A stretch of 64,000 bases of DNA from Dickeya zeae NCPPB 2538 (GTDB taxonomy: Bacteria > Pseudomonadota > Gammaproteobacteria > Enterobacterales > Enterobacteriaceae): the NCBI RefSeq assembly GCF_000406165.1, contig NZ_CM001977.1, positions 2,260,015 through 2,324,014 on the forward strand, written 5' to 3'. The first letter of the stretch is position 1. The number at the start of each line of letters is the position of its first letter. The notes below the pieces were generated by a model. The model did no database searches. It saw only the letters and a program-made list of their open reading frames with translations, and was not told where the DNA came from. Both the position numbers and the translations under genes were made by a program. This document shows, piece by piece, positions 33,716-43,263 of this stretch.

Positions 33716-34594
33716 TCATGCCGGAGACAATGTCGCCAGAACACTGACCAGCCCAACCACCAGAACAGACAACAACAGTTCTGCCATCGTCAACCGAAGA
33801 AAATAACCGTAAGCAGCATGCCCAGCATGCTGAAAGCGCGGTACTACCCAGTAACGATTGAACAACGCTAACAGTACCATGGCAGCGACCAGAAAAACCT
33901 TCACCGCCAGCAACGCGCTATACACCCCGAACGGCGGCAATGGCCAGCCGAGAATCAATCGGGCATTCACCAAACCAGTCAGGATTGCCAGCGCAACCGC
34001 CAGATGACCGAAACGAGAAAAGCGCATCATCGTTAGGATGGCATCGTCACGTGCCGACACCCGCTGCGCATCCCGTAATACCGGCAATAAAGGAGGCAGT
34101 CCGCCGACCCAAAATGTCACCGACAGCAAGTGTATCGCCTGACTCAAGCCATGCACTATCCCGGGCCATCCCTCCAACATCGCCGCGTGACCTACCCACG
34201 CCATACCACAGAGCTGGGCTACGCCAGACACCAGCATGCCCGTTAGCCATCCACTGCGGTGCCAGAACACCATCGCACACGTGATTAACGCCAGCGCCGG
34301 TTGCCAGATCCATAGCATCCCGAAACGGGTACCCAGTACGGCATACCAGGTACTCACATCACCGATATTACGCCAGTCACCGCTCATCAATCCGGTCTGA
34401 GCCGCCAGGATGCCAACAGCGGTCAACACCGCTACGATGCTGCTGAACACCATCACCCCATACAACCGTAACACCAACTGCGCACGGTAGGTACGGGGGG
34501 ACAGTAACCGACAATAACAGACTGTCCCCACCAGCAACATGAGGCTAGAAAAATGTCCGATACGCAATGCAGCGTATACCGCCTCCAGCAGCAT
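33716..34594 (-). CDS. yebZ: Copper resistance protein CopD (YebZ)
   Basis: 292 residues with eight predicted membrane segments, CopD family, inner-membrane partner of CopC in copper handling. Family-typical His residues occur in GMAWVGHAAMLEG, VHGLSQAIHLLSVTFWVGGLPP and FSRFGHLAVALAI. It follows copC after an 18-base gap. The E. coli order yobA-yebZ-yebY is broken here because yebY lies at 18240, beyond the inserted segment. Confidence 0.92.
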   Translation of the reverse strand: MLLEAVYAALRIGHFSSLMLLVGTVCYCRLLSPRTYRAQLVLRLYGVMVFSSIVAVLTAVGILAAQTGLMSGDWRNIGDVSTWYAVLGTRFGMLWIWQPALALITCAMVFWHRSGWLTGMLVSGVAQLCGMAWVGHAAMLEGWPGIVHGLSQAIHLLSVTFWVGGLPPLLPVLRDAQRVSARDDAILTMMRFSRFGHLAVALAILTGLVNARLILGWPLPPFGVYSALLAVKVFLVAAMVLLALFNRYWVVPRFQHAGHAAYGYFLRLTMAELLLSVLVVGLVSVLATLSPA

Positions 34595-34612
34595 CAGCCA
34601 ATCACTATCGTA

Positions 34613-34993
34613 TTATTTGACGTCAAAACGATAGTTTCCCTGCGTTTTATGACCATCGACAGACAACACATGCCAGGAAACCTGATAGCTACCACTGGCT
34701 AACGGCTTTTCAATCGGCACCACCATTACATTATGGTGATCACTTTCTACCGTCGCCTTGCCTACCGACACCGCCTGCCCCGCTAGCGTCAATTCAACGC
34801 CACTGAACGCAGGTTCGATATCTTCAGAAAAAAGCAGCGTCAGAGAAGACGGTGCTGTTTGTGCTGCAACCACCTGGTCTGCCGCTGGAGTCTGGCTTTT
34901 GAGATGGGCATGCGCCAGTGCAGCCTGAGAGATAAACAGGCTTCCCACGAACAGTACTGCATTCATCACCGGAAAAAACGTACGCTTCAACAT
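34613..34993 (-). CDS. yobA: Periplasmic copper-binding protein CopC (YobA)
   Basis: 126 residues (E. coli YobA 124). Signal peptide cleaved after AALA, giving a mature N-terminus HAHLKSQTPA with the copper-ligand His at position 1. The second cluster HVLSVDGHKTQG near the C-terminus completes the CopC Cu(II) site. The start ATG 34993 (MLKRTFF) is preferred over one seven codons upstream. Cotranscribed with copD and divergent from holE. Confidence 0.92.
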   Translation of the reverse strand: MLKRTFFPVMNAVLFVGSLFISQAALAHAHLKSQTPAADQVVAAQTAPSSLTLLFSEDIEPAFSGVELTLAGQAVSVGKATVESDHHNVMVVPIEKPLASGSYQVSWHVLSVDGHKTQGNYRFDVK

Positions 34994-35154
34994 TGTCTTA
35001 TCCTTTCTAATCATTTTCTGTTGTGTTCAGTTAACGCAAAACAACGGCAAGGATACGGGCCGCCCACCGCCTTGTCGAGGGTCCGCAGAGTAACAGGATT
35101 TGCCAATTCCGCACTTCTGCTTTACTTTTGTGGCGCAACAAAGAGGAGGCAATC

Positions 35155-35385
35155 ATGGGATACAATCTGGCCGACCTGCCTTATGAAGAAATGGAAAAGG
35201 TCAATGTGGATTTGGCGGCATCTGGCGTGGCGTTTCGCGAACGCTATAATATGCCGGTGATCATGGATGAAATCGAACAGCAACAACCCGCACATCTGCG
35301 TCCCTATTTTCGCGAAAGGGTCAGTTACTACCGGGAGCTATCCCACCAGTTCTCCACCTTACCGTACGACCCAAACAGCAAATAA
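35155..35385 (+). CDS. holE: DNA polymerase III theta subunit
   Basis: 76 residues, as in E. coli. It binds and stabilises the epsilon proofreading subunit of the polymerase III core. The sequence MGYNLADLPYEEMEKVNVDL with FRERYNMPV is the family signature. AGGAGG precedes ATG 35155 with ideal spacing. Divergent from copC, the same neighbourhood as in E. coli. Confidence 0.96.
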   Translation: MGYNLADLPYEEMEKVNVDLAASGVAFRERYNMPVIMDEIEQQQPAHLRPYFRERVSYYRELSHQFSTLPYDPNSK

Positions 35386-35616
35386 CGGCGCCATTCATTA
35401 GTACAAACTCACAGCAACGCTATCCAATACAAACGGATAGCGCCTGATTACCCACCCTATACAATTTTCGCCATCGTTTCTCTATTCAATTAGCCCTTGC
35501 CTGCTCAATTCTTCGCCGTCATTTGCTGGCCAAAAAAGCACTTTTTCACTTGCATCTCCTCACAAACAGGAGGTTAATAAACAGGCATACCAACCTTTTA
35601 CCAAGCGAGGCACAAT

Positions 35617-35733
35617 ATGAGTAAAGGAATGGACAGCAAGAAAAACGCCAAGAAAAAACCGCTGAAAACCGCCGAGCAAAAACGGGCGGAAAAACGGGCT
35701 AAACGGGCTCAACCGCAGCCTGAAATTAGCTGA
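35617..35733 (+). CDS. Small highly basic protein
   Basis: 38 residues, more than a third Lys or Arg: MSKGMDSKKNAKKKPLK, then TAEQKRAEKRAKRAQPQPEIS. It is too short for most gene callers. AAGCGAGG lies upstream of ATG 35617. Composition suggests nucleic-acid or ribosome binding. It is probably one of the small basic proteins conserved in enterobacteria; I do not recognise a name. Confidence 0.6.
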   Translation: MSKGMDSKKNAKKKPLKTAEQKRAEKRAKRAQPQPEIS

Positions 35734-35967
35734 AACTAACTGCGTTGCCATAGGTTTCGTTGTTCACCGAACAGAGCACCATTAAGGCAACATCCTGCGA
35801 TCACCCTCTGCCTCCTGACACCCGGTGATCGCAGTTCCAACGCTTCCCGTCTGGCTTCTCGCTTTTCTTGTCTGGTTTTTAGTAGCGTTTTTCTGGTACG
35901 GCCTTTTCTGACGTTAGGGCTCAACAAACCACGTGCCAGTCTTGCTCCGCTTCCCCTGTCCGGTGTA

Positions 35968-38019
35968 CTAACCCTGCAAAGTCTGGCTTTCAAGCAGCAT
36001 TAACAGGAAGGTGAATTCCTGGGCAATGTCTTCAAACTGGGCCAAACGGCCAGATTTACCGCCATGACCCGCCCCCATATCGGTGTGTAACAACAACAGA
36101 TGATCGTCGGTTTTCAGTTCACGCAGTTTCGCGACCCATTTGGCCGGTTCCCAATACTGAACTTGTGAGTCGTGCAGGCCGGTCGTCACCAGCAAATGGG
36201 GATAGCACTGCGCCGAGATGCGGTCATAAGGGCTATATTGCTTGATGTACTGGTAATCAGCCGCGTTATTCGGATTACCCCACTCATCATATTCGCCGGT
36301 GGTGAGCGGGATGGACTCATCCAACATGGTCGTGAGTACATCGACAAACGGCACCTGCGCCACCACCCCATAAAACAGCGAAGGCACCATGTTTATAACC
36401 GCCCCCATCAGTAACCCACCAGCGCTGCCCCCCATGGCGAAGGTTTTTTTCGGGTCACCATAGCCTTGCGCCAGCAACGCTTGCGTAACATCGATGAAGT
36501 CGGTAAAGGTGTTCATCTTGTTGAACAACCGCCCCTGATCGTGCCATTGCTGTCCCAATTCCCCACCGCCACGAATATGCGCCAGCGCATACACGAAACC
36601 ACGATCCAGTAAGCTTAAACGACTGCTACTGAACTCTGGATCCATACTGCTGCCATAAGCGCCATAGCCATAAACCAGCAATGGGCTCTGCGCCAGTTTG
36701 CAGTCTTTGTGATACACCAGCGATACCGGTACCGATTCACCATCACGGGCGGTTATCCAGACTCGTTCGCTGCGGTAATTGTCGGCATCAAAATTTTTTA
36801 CCGCGGATTGTTTGAGTACCGCCTGCACACCGGTTGCCATATCCAGTTCATAGATGGTCATCGGCGTGGTCATTGAAGAGTAACCGTAGCGCAGTTGTGT
36901 GCTCTCGAACGTTGGGTTATAGCTCAGCCAGCTCACGTAGGCTGGGTCATTAAACGCAATCTGGCGAGAGACTGCCGTCTGCCAGTGAATATAGCGAATC
37001 TGGGTCAACCCGCGCTCACGCTCTTCAACCACGTACCACTCATCAAACAGTGCGAACCCTTCCAGCACACAGTCCGGGCGTGGGGTGACCAATGGCTGCC
37101 AGGTTGATTCGTTGGCATCGTGAGCACGATAAAAGCCGAAGGTTTTGCCGTCTTTGTTGGAACGAACATAAAAATCATCACGAAAATGGTCAATCACATA
37201 CTCGTGATCCGCCCGCCTCGGTAAAAACACCCGCGGTTTTGCCTGTGGGTCAATCGCATCCAACAACAGAATTTCTGTACTGGTAGTACTTTCCAGATAG
37301 AGCAGGATATAGCGCTCGGACGTGGTTTTATCGAGGCTGAGATAAAACGTATCATCTGTTTCTTCATACACCAGCGCATCCTGCTGCGAATCATCCCCCA
37401 GACGATGGCGATACACCTGATAAGGCAGCAACGTCTGCGGGTGTTTACGCACATAATAGAGCGTGCGAGAGTCTGCCGCCCATTCACTACCGGCAGACAC
37501 ATTCTCCAGCCGGTCCTCCAGCCACTCACCGGTGGTCAGGTCCTGAAACGTCACCACATACTGCCGACGGGAGAGCAAGTCTTCTGCCACGCTCATCAGT
37601 CGATTATCAGGGCTTACCCCCAACGCACCAAGGCTGTAGAACTCATTGCCAGCCGCCCGTTGATTGCCATCCAGCAATACCTGCCAGGTATCGGCCCCCG
37701 TTTCCTGCTCCGGCTGGCGCTGATAAATAGCGTAATCTTTGCCGGGCTCGTAACGACTTTGGTAGCGGTAGCCGCGTTTCACATAAGGCACCGAAACATC
37801 TTCACCGGGGATCCGCGCCACCATTTCCTCGTACAACGTACGACGCAGTGCTTCATGAGGCGCCATCACCTGTTCGCAATAGCGATTCTCTTGCTGTAAC
37901 CAGGCCAGCACATCCGGATTGTTGCGTTCATCATCCCGCAGCCAATAGTAGTTATCGATACGGGTATCGCCATGCATTGTCATCTTATGCGGGCGTTTTT
38001 CGGCTTGCGGCGCGCTCAT
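35968..38019 (-). CDS. ptrB: Oligopeptidase B (protease II)
   Basis: 683 residues (E. coli 686). Cytoplasmic serine peptidase of family S9A that cleaves after Arg and Lys in short peptides. N-terminal seven-bladed propeller (about residues 70-400) and C-terminal alpha/beta-hydrolase with nucleophile Ser in GGSAGGLLMG (about 530). The Asp region is VTTGLHDSQVQYWEP and the catalytic His is in GAGHGGKSGR. ATG 38019 (MSAPQAEKRPHK) has AGGAG at 8 bases; in-frame upstream starts are not conserved. Faces away from purT. Confidence 0.95.
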   Translation of the reverse strand: MSAPQAEKRPHKMTMHGDTRIDNYYWLRDDERNNPDVLAWLQQENRYCEQVMAPHEALRRTLYEEMVARIPGEDVSVPYVKRGYRYQSRYEPGKDYAIYQRQPEQETGADTWQVLLDGNQRAAGNEFYSLGALGVSPDNRLMSVAEDLLSRRQYVVTFQDLTTGEWLEDRLENVSAGSEWAADSRTLYYVRKHPQTLLPYQVYRHRLGDDSQQDALVYEETDDTFYLSLDKTTSERYILLYLESTTSTEILLLDAIDPQAKPRVFLPRRADHEYVIDHFRDDFYVRSNKDGKTFGFYRAHDANESTWQPLVTPRPDCVLEGFALFDEWYVVEERERGLTQIRYIHWQTAVSRQIAFNDPAYVSWLSYNPTFESTQLRYGYSSMTTPMTIYELDMATGVQAVLKQSAVKNFDADNYRSERVWITARDGESVPVSLVYHKDCKLAQSPLLVYGYGAYGSSMDPEFSSSRLSLLDRGFVYALAHIRGGGELGQQWHDQGRLFNKMNTFTDFIDVTQALLAQGYGDPKKTFAMGGSAGGLLMGAVINMVPSLFYGVVAQVPFVDVLTTMLDESIPLTTGEYDEWGNPNNAADYQYIKQYSPYDRISAQCYPHLLVTTGLHDSQVQYWEPAKWVAKLRELKTDDHLLLLHTDMGAGHGGKSGRLAQFEDIAQEFTFLLMLLESQTLQG

Positions 38020-38206
38020 GCACATCACTCCTTTCCATTCATTTATCAGACACTGCCTTATCATCATCGCCCCACACTGGCAAACCAGCCATGGCGCAAC
38101 GGCAAATGCCCAAAGCCTGTCATGAATCAGTAGGGGAATCCAGCCTATACCGAGATCTGCACGGATTTTCACTCGCTTTTGCGTACCGGTACGCGAGTGA
38201 TGCCAA

Positions 38207-38222
38207 ACGCAAACGTTTTCGT
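38207..38222 (+). promoter_or_regulatory. PurR operator of purT
   Basis: ACGCAAACGTTTTCGT matches the PurR consensus ACGCAAACGTTTKCGT at every position. A TATACT -10-like hexamer follows at 38224-38229, so bound PurR would block the promoter. The purT start is 78 bp downstream. Confidence 0.88.
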
Positions 38223-38299
38223 TTATACTGCGGCCACGTTCGGGCCATAGTCCGCCCGTGTTTACCCCCTCTTTTCACAACACCATCAGGTATCAGGTT

Positions 38300-39478
38300 A
38301 TGTTAACAATGGGAACAGCCCTGCGTCCCGGCGCCACTCGCGTTATGCTGCTAGGTTCCGGTGAGCTGGGAAAAGAAGTAGCGATTGAGTGTCAGCGTTT
38401 GGGAATCGAGGTGATTGCGGTTGATCGCTATGCTGATGCCCCGGCGATGCAAGTCGCTCACCGCAGCCATGTCATCAATATGCTGGACGGTGACGCATTA
38501 AAACAGCTGGTGTTACAGGAACGCCCGGACTATATCGTGCCGGAGATCGAAGCTATCGCTACCGATATGCTGGTCGCTCTGGAACAGCAAGGGCAGCGAG
38601 TCGTGCCTTGCGCTGAGGCCACCCGCCTGACCATGAATCGCGAAGGTATCCGTCGATTGGCAGCAGAAACGCTGGGGTTACCCACATCCAGTTATCGCTT
38701 TGCCGCCGACGAAGCGGCATTTCGTCAGGCTGCGCAGGAATTAGGTTTTCCCTGCATCGTCAAACCCGTTATGAGTTCGTCAGGGAAAGGCCAGAGTCTT
38801 ATCCGTTCACCGGAGCAATTGGATCACGCCTGGCGCTACGCACAGGAAGGCGGCCGGGCCGGTGGCGGAAAAGTGATTGTCGAAGGTCTGGTGAAGTTCG
38901 ATTTCGAAATCACATTATTGACCATCCACGCCGCCGACGGCCTGCACTTCTGTGACCCTATCGGCCACCGTCAGGAAGATGGCGATTACCGTGAATCCTG
39001 GCAGCCACAACACATGAGCGACCTGGCGTTGGCGCGGGCTAAAGAGATTGCTGGCAACGTAGTAAAAGCGCTGGGTGGGTTCGGTTTGTTTGGCGTGGAG
39101 CTGTTTATTTGTGGCGATGACGTCATTTTCAGTGAAGTGTCGCCACGCCCGCATGATACCGGTATGGTGACGCTCATTTCACAAGATCTGTCCGAGTTCG
39201 CTTTGCATGTCCGCGCGTTTCTCGGCTTACCGATCGGCACAATTCGCCAGTACGGACCATCCGCCTCAGCGGTTATCCTGCCAGAGCTAACCAGCAACGA
39301 TGTGCGCTATCAAGGTCTGGAACAGGCTCTAAAGCCGCATACCCAGATTCGCCTCTTCGGCAAGCCAGACATAAGCGGACGGCGTCGTATGGGGGTCGCG
39401 CTGGCGACGGCCGACAATACTGAGGCAGCGGTAGAGCTAGCGAAATCCTGCGCGTCTGCCGTCAGCGTAAACGGCTGA
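38300..39478 (+). CDS. purT: Formate-dependent GAR transformylase (5'-phosphoribosylglycinamide formyltransferase 2)
   Basis: 392 residues, as E. coli PurT. An ATP-grasp enzyme that makes formyl-GAR from GAR, formate and ATP in purine synthesis. It has the GSGELGKEV nucleotide-binding start (about residues 18-26), the ATP-grasp loop VMSSSGKGQS (about 155-164) and the metal-binding EVSPRPHDTGMV. ATG 38300 matches family length; the ORF starts 14 codons earlier. Convergent with eda, sharing a bidirectional terminator. Confidence 0.96.
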   Translation: MLTMGTALRPGATRVMLLGSGELGKEVAIECQRLGIEVIAVDRYADAPAMQVAHRSHVINMLDGDALKQLVLQERPDYIVPEIEAIATDMLVALEQQGQRVVPCAEATRLTMNREGIRRLAAETLGLPTSSYRFAADEAAFRQAAQELGFPCIVKPVMSSSGKGQSLIRSPEQLDHAWRYAQEGGRAGGGKVIVEGLVKFDFEITLLTIHAADGLHFCDPIGHRQEDGDYRESWQPQHMSDLALARAKEIAGNVVKALGGFGLFGVELFICGDDVIFSEVSPRPHDTGMVTLISQDLSEFALHVRAFLGLPIGTIRQYGPSASAVILPELTSNDVRYQGLEQALKPHTQIRLFGKPDISGRRRMGVALATADNTEAAVELAKSCASAVSVNG

Positions 39479-39522
39479 TATCCTGTATAAGACGGGCCTG
39501 TCGGCTCGTCGATTCAGAATGC

Positions 39523-39548
39523 AAAAAAAGCCCGCATGCGGGCTTTTT
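39523..39548. terminator. Bidirectional terminator between purT and eda
   Basis: AAAAAAAGCCCGCATGCGGGC followed by TTTTT: stem AGCCCGC / GCGGGCT, with A runs on one side and T runs on the other, active in both directions. Confidence 0.92.
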
Positions 39549-39572
39549 GATATGAAGAAAGGGATAACGCTA

Positions 39573-40214
39573 TCAGGCTGTTGCGCCAGCAACCGCTTCA
39601 CGCGCCAGCGCGGTGATACGGTCGTAGTCACCACTTTCCAACGCATCAGCGGGCACCAGCCAGGAACCGCCAACACACAGCACACTTTTCAGCGCAAGAT
39701 AGTCACGATAATTCTTCAGTGAGATACCGCCGGTTGGGCAGAAGCGAATTTTGCCAAACGGACCGGCAATCGCCTGCAATGCCTTCACACCGCCATTTGC
39801 TTCAGCCGGGAAGAATTTAAACTCACGTAATCCGTAGTCCATCCCCAACATCAGCTCGGACACGGTGCTGATCCCAGGGATCAACGGAATAGTGCCTTCT
39901 GTTGCTGCTTTCAATAACGGTTCGGTCAGGCCGGGGCTGATGGCAAACTGCGCACCCGCTGCGGTCACTTCCGCCAGCTGCTGTGGGTTGGTAACGGTAC
40001 CTGCGCCAACGATAGCGTCCGGCACTTCCTGTGCGATCAGGCGAATAGCCTCTACCGCACAATCGGTACGCAACGTTAACTCCAGGACACGAACGCCACC
40101 CGCTACCAGGGCTTTCGCCATCGGTACCGCGTGTTCCAGTTTGTTAATCACAATAACAGGAACAACCGGACCGGCTGTCAGAATTTGTTCCGCACTGGTT
40201 TTCCAGTTTTTCAT
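39573..40214 (-). CDS. eda: KDPG / 4-hydroxy-2-oxoglutarate aldolase
   Basis: 213 residues, as E. coli Eda (KdgA in soft-rot bacteria). Cleaves 2-keto-3-deoxy-6-phosphogluconate to pyruvate and glyceraldehyde 3-phosphate. It has the Glu in RVLELTLRT (about residue 45) and the Schiff-base Lys in EFKFFPAEANGG (about 133). ATG 40214 gives MKNWKTSAEQ. It sits 154 bp downstream of zwf, with no edd between. In pectinolytic bacteria it is also the last step of pectin-derived KDG breakdown. No clear KdgR site was seen in the leader. Confidence 0.95.
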   Translation of the reverse strand: MKNWKTSAEQILTAGPVVPVIVINKLEHAVPMAKALVAGGVRVLELTLRTDCAVEAIRLIAQEVPDAIVGAGTVTNPQQLAEVTAAGAQFAISPGLTEPLLKAATEGTIPLIPGISTVSELMLGMDYGLREFKFFPAEANGGVKALQAIAGPFGKIRFCPTGGISLKNYRDYLALKSVLCVGGSWLVPADALESGDYDRITALAREAVAGATA

Positions 40215-40368
40215 CGAGGGTAATCTCCAGTCATGCCCAACGGGCATTGATTAATATCTGGCGCGCCCCTGCCACAGGGATCCGCAGTTACCCACGGATG
40301 TCCGACCGCACCGTCAGCCAAAAAAACGCTAACGGCCTCACTCCACCTTTCGGCGGTGCAAAACCGCT

Positions 40369-41844
40369 TTATTCCACTTCGTTCCAGGAACGCCCATCAC
40401 GGGTAATCATGGCAACAGACGCCACCGGTCCCCAGGTCCCGGCCTGATAAGGCTTGGGAGAATCGTTGTCCATTGCCCAGGCATCCATAATGGAGTCCAC
40501 CCATTTCCAGGCTTCTTCCACCTCGTCACGACGCACAAACAGCGCCTGAATGCCGCGCATGCTTTCCAGCAACAACCGCTCATAGGCATCCGCCAAATGT
40601 TGCTGATTAAAGGTTTCGGAGAAACTCAGGTCGAGTTTGGTGGTCTGCAACCGATGCTTGTGGTCCAGCCCAGGGATCTTGTTAAGGATCTGGATTTCGA
40701 CCCCTTCGTCCGGCTGCAGGCGGATGATCAACTTGTTCTGTGGTAACTGCTGATAGGAGTCATGGAACAAATTGAGGGCCGGGTTTTTAAAGTAAACGAC
40801 CACTTCCGAGCATTTCGACGGCAAACGCTTGCCGGTGCGCAAGTAGAACGGTACGCCGGACCAACGCCAGTCGTCGATATCAACACGAATCGCCACAAAT
40901 GTTTCGGTATTGCTAGCCTTGTTGGCCCCTTCTTCTTCCAGGTAGCCAGGGACTTTTTTGCCCTGCACAAAGCCGCCGGTGTACTGACCACGTACGGTTA
41001 CGTCATGCACATTAGAGCGATCGATACGGCGCAACGAGCGCAGCACCTTCACCTTTTCATCGCGAATACGATCGGTGCTCAGGTCCGCAGGCGGCGACAT
41101 GGCAATCATGGTCAGAATTTGCAACAGATGGTTTTGGATCATGTCACGCATCTGTCCGGCCTGATCGAAATACCCCCAGCGCCCTTCAATCCCCACTTCT
41201 TCCGCCACGGTAATCTGGACGTGATCGATAGTGCGGTTATCCCAGTTGTTGGCAAACAGGGAGTTGGCAAAACGCAGCGCCAGCAAATTCAGCACGGTTT
41301 CTTTGCCAAGGTAGTGGTCGATACGGTAGACCTGACACTCGTTAAAGAACTCCGCCACCTGGTTGTTGATAACCCGGGATGATGCCAGATCAGTACCCAA
41401 CGGCTTTTCCATCACCACGCGGGCGGGCTCTTTGTTAAGGCCCGCTGTCCCCAGACCACGGCAGATGGCGCCGAATGTGCTGGGCGGCATAGCGAAATAG
41501 TTGATGGTGGTACGATTTTGCTGATCGAGCATCGTTCCCAGACGATTGAACCCCTCGGTATCTTCCACATCAAGGTTGCAGAAATCGAGGCGGCTGCTCA
41601 ATGTTGCCCATAGCGCCGCATCAAGCGGCTCTTTGAGAAAGGTTTCCAACGCTTCGCGCACCACGCCGACATACGTGTCGCGGTCCCACGCTGCACGCCC
41701 GACACCAATGATGCGGGTTTCTGGATGAATATGGCCTGCTTTTTCCAGTTGATACAGTGAAGGCAGCAATTTACGGCGCGCAAGATCGCCCTTCGCACCG
41801 AAAATAACCAGGTCACACGCCTGGGCTGTTGACGTTACCGCCAT
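40369..41844 (-). CDS. zwf: Glucose-6-phosphate 1-dehydrogenase
   Basis: 491 residues, as E. coli Zwf. First enzyme of the oxidative pentose phosphate pathway, NADP-dependent. NADP-binding IFGAKGDLARRKLLPS (about residues 14-29) and active-site RIDHYLGKE (about 178-186) are intact. The start ATG 41844 gives MAVTSTAQACDLVIFG; the upstream extension is not conserved. A perfect HexR operator lies 26 bp upstream of the start. Transcribed away from hexR. Confidence 0.97.
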   Translation of the reverse strand: MAVTSTAQACDLVIFGAKGDLARRKLLPSLYQLEKAGHIHPETRIIGVGRAAWDRDTYVGVVREALETFLKEPLDAALWATLSSRLDFCNLDVEDTEGFNRLGTMLDQQNRTTINYFAMPPSTFGAICRGLGTAGLNKEPARVVMEKPLGTDLASSRVINNQVAEFFNECQVYRIDHYLGKETVLNLLALRFANSLFANNWDNRTIDHVQITVAEEVGIEGRWGYFDQAGQMRDMIQNHLLQILTMIAMSPPADLSTDRIRDEKVKVLRSLRRIDRSNVHDVTVRGQYTGGFVQGKKVPGYLEEEGANKASNTETFVAIRVDIDDWRWSGVPFYLRTGKRLPSKCSEVVVYFKNPALNLFHDSYQQLPQNKLIIRLQPDEGVEIQILNKIPGLDHKHRLQTTKLDLSFSETFNQQHLADAYERLLLESMRGIQALFVRRDEVEEAWKWVDSIMDAWAMDNDSPKPYQAGTWGPVASVAMITRDGRSWNEVE

Positions 41845-41869
41845 TTTCAATCTCCTCATTGCAGGACGC

Positions 41870-41884
41870 TGTAATTTTATTACA
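41870..41884. promoter_or_regulatory. HexR operator upstream of zwf
   Basis: TGTAATTTTATTACA fits the HexR consensus TGTARTNNNAYTACA at every fixed position. It lies just upstream of zwf, 26 bases before its start, with hexR encoded divergently on the other side. KDPG releases HexR in related bacteria. Confidence 0.88.
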
Positions 41885-42209
41885 TCAATAATGTACTCTT
41901 TTTGACGCAAGCCAGTAAACCCGTAAGAAAACCACATTATCGACTGACTCTGATATCATAAGGCCTCAGAACCTGTTGTGCCGATGAAGGAAACGAGTCT
42001 GGCATCCGCCTAAAAGAGAAATTTTCCATCGTTTCTGACAGTCAATTACTGTTCTGAAAGTTAGACACACATCATGTTCTGACAAAAAAAGCCGATCGCT
42101 GGGTGTGTCCACCTCTGCCAACCGTAGCGGGCTCGTAGTATATTTCACAAAATCCGCATCGGTTTCACCTTTGGCTGAAATCCAAAATACCATAGATGGT
42201 CGTTGTCAT

Positions 42210-43079
42210 ATGAATATGCTGGAAAAAATCCAGAGTCATCTGGAGCTGTTGAGCAAGTCAGAACGAAAGGTGGCGGAGGTTATTCTTGCCTCACCACAAA
42301 CAGCCATCCACTCCAGTATCGCCACTCTGGCTGGCATGGCTGAGGTCAGCGAGCCTACCGTTAACCGCTTCTGTCGTCGTCTGGACACCAAAGGCTTTCC
42401 CGATTTTAAACTGCATCTGGCGCAAAGTCTGGCCAATGGTACGCCTTACGTGAACCGCAACGTAGAGGAAGACGACTCGGTAGAGTCTTACACCAGTAAG
42501 ATTTTCGAATCCACCATGGCCGCGCTGGAACAGGTGAAATCATCTCTGGATATCCAGGCTATCAACCGCGCGGTAGACCTGCTTACCCAGGCGCGCAAAA
42601 TTTCCTTCTTCGGGTTTGGCGCCTCGGCTGCGGTAGCCCACGATGCAATGAACAAGTTCTTTCGCTTCAATATCCCCGTGGTTTACTTTGACGACCTGGT
42701 TATGCAGCGCATGAGCTGTATGAACTCCGGCGAAGGCGACGTGGTGGTGCTGATTTCACACACCGGACGCACGAAAAGCCTGGTGGAGATGGCGCGGCTG
42801 GCGCGAGAAAACGACGCGACCGTGATCGCCATTACCTCGGAAGGCTCGCCGCTTTCTCGCGAAGCCTCGCTAGTCCTGCAGGTTGATGTACCGGAAGATA
42901 CCGATGTTTATATGCCGATGGTGTCGCGTATCGCACAGTTAACACTGATCGACGTGCTGGCAACCGGCTTTACTCTGCGGCGCGGTGCAAAATTCCGCGA
43001 TAACTTGAAGCGGGTCAAGGAAGCATTACGCGAATCGAGATTTGATAAGGAAGAACGATTCAGCAACCCGTTCAACTAA
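42210..43079 (+). CDS. hexR: HexR, KDPG-responsive repressor (RpiR family)
   Basis: 289 residues, as E. coli HexR. N-terminal helix-turn-helix (about residues 1-77, with SERKVAEVILASP and VSEPTVNRFCRRLDTKGF) and a C-terminal SIS sugar-phosphate domain (about 125-265, FFGFGASAAVAHDAMNKFFR). It represses zwf and other carbon-flow genes until KDPG binds. ATG 42210 (MNMLEKIQSH) is chosen; the ORF runs 35 codons further without conservation. Confidence 0.95.
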   Translation: MNMLEKIQSHLELLSKSERKVAEVILASPQTAIHSSIATLAGMAEVSEPTVNRFCRRLDTKGFPDFKLHLAQSLANGTPYVNRNVEEDDSVESYTSKIFESTMAALEQVKSSLDIQAINRAVDLLTQARKISFFGFGASAAVAHDAMNKFFRFNIPVVYFDDLVMQRMSCMNSGEGDVVVLISHTGRTKSLVEMARLARENDATVIAITSEGSPLSREASLVLQVDVPEDTDVYMPMVSRIAQLTLIDVLATGFTLRRGAKFRDNLKRVKEALRESRFDKEERFSNPFN

Positions 43080-43263
43080 TTATGCTATAACATCAACATC
43101 GGGTGACAAGGAGTGATATCGATGATAAGACCGACCTGTCGCCCAATCATAACTACAGGCGCGGCATCCGGACAGCGCAGAGCGGCAAAAACGGCGCTAT
43201 ACCGTGCCCTCGCCTGACGGCATTACCACATTACAACAGCTTCACCAGTCAACGGAGTTATAC

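Noticed and set aside
35736..35993. 85-codon Arg-rich frame between the small basic gene and ptrB
   Set aside because: Overlaps the ptrB end, Arg-rich by composition only, no start signal.
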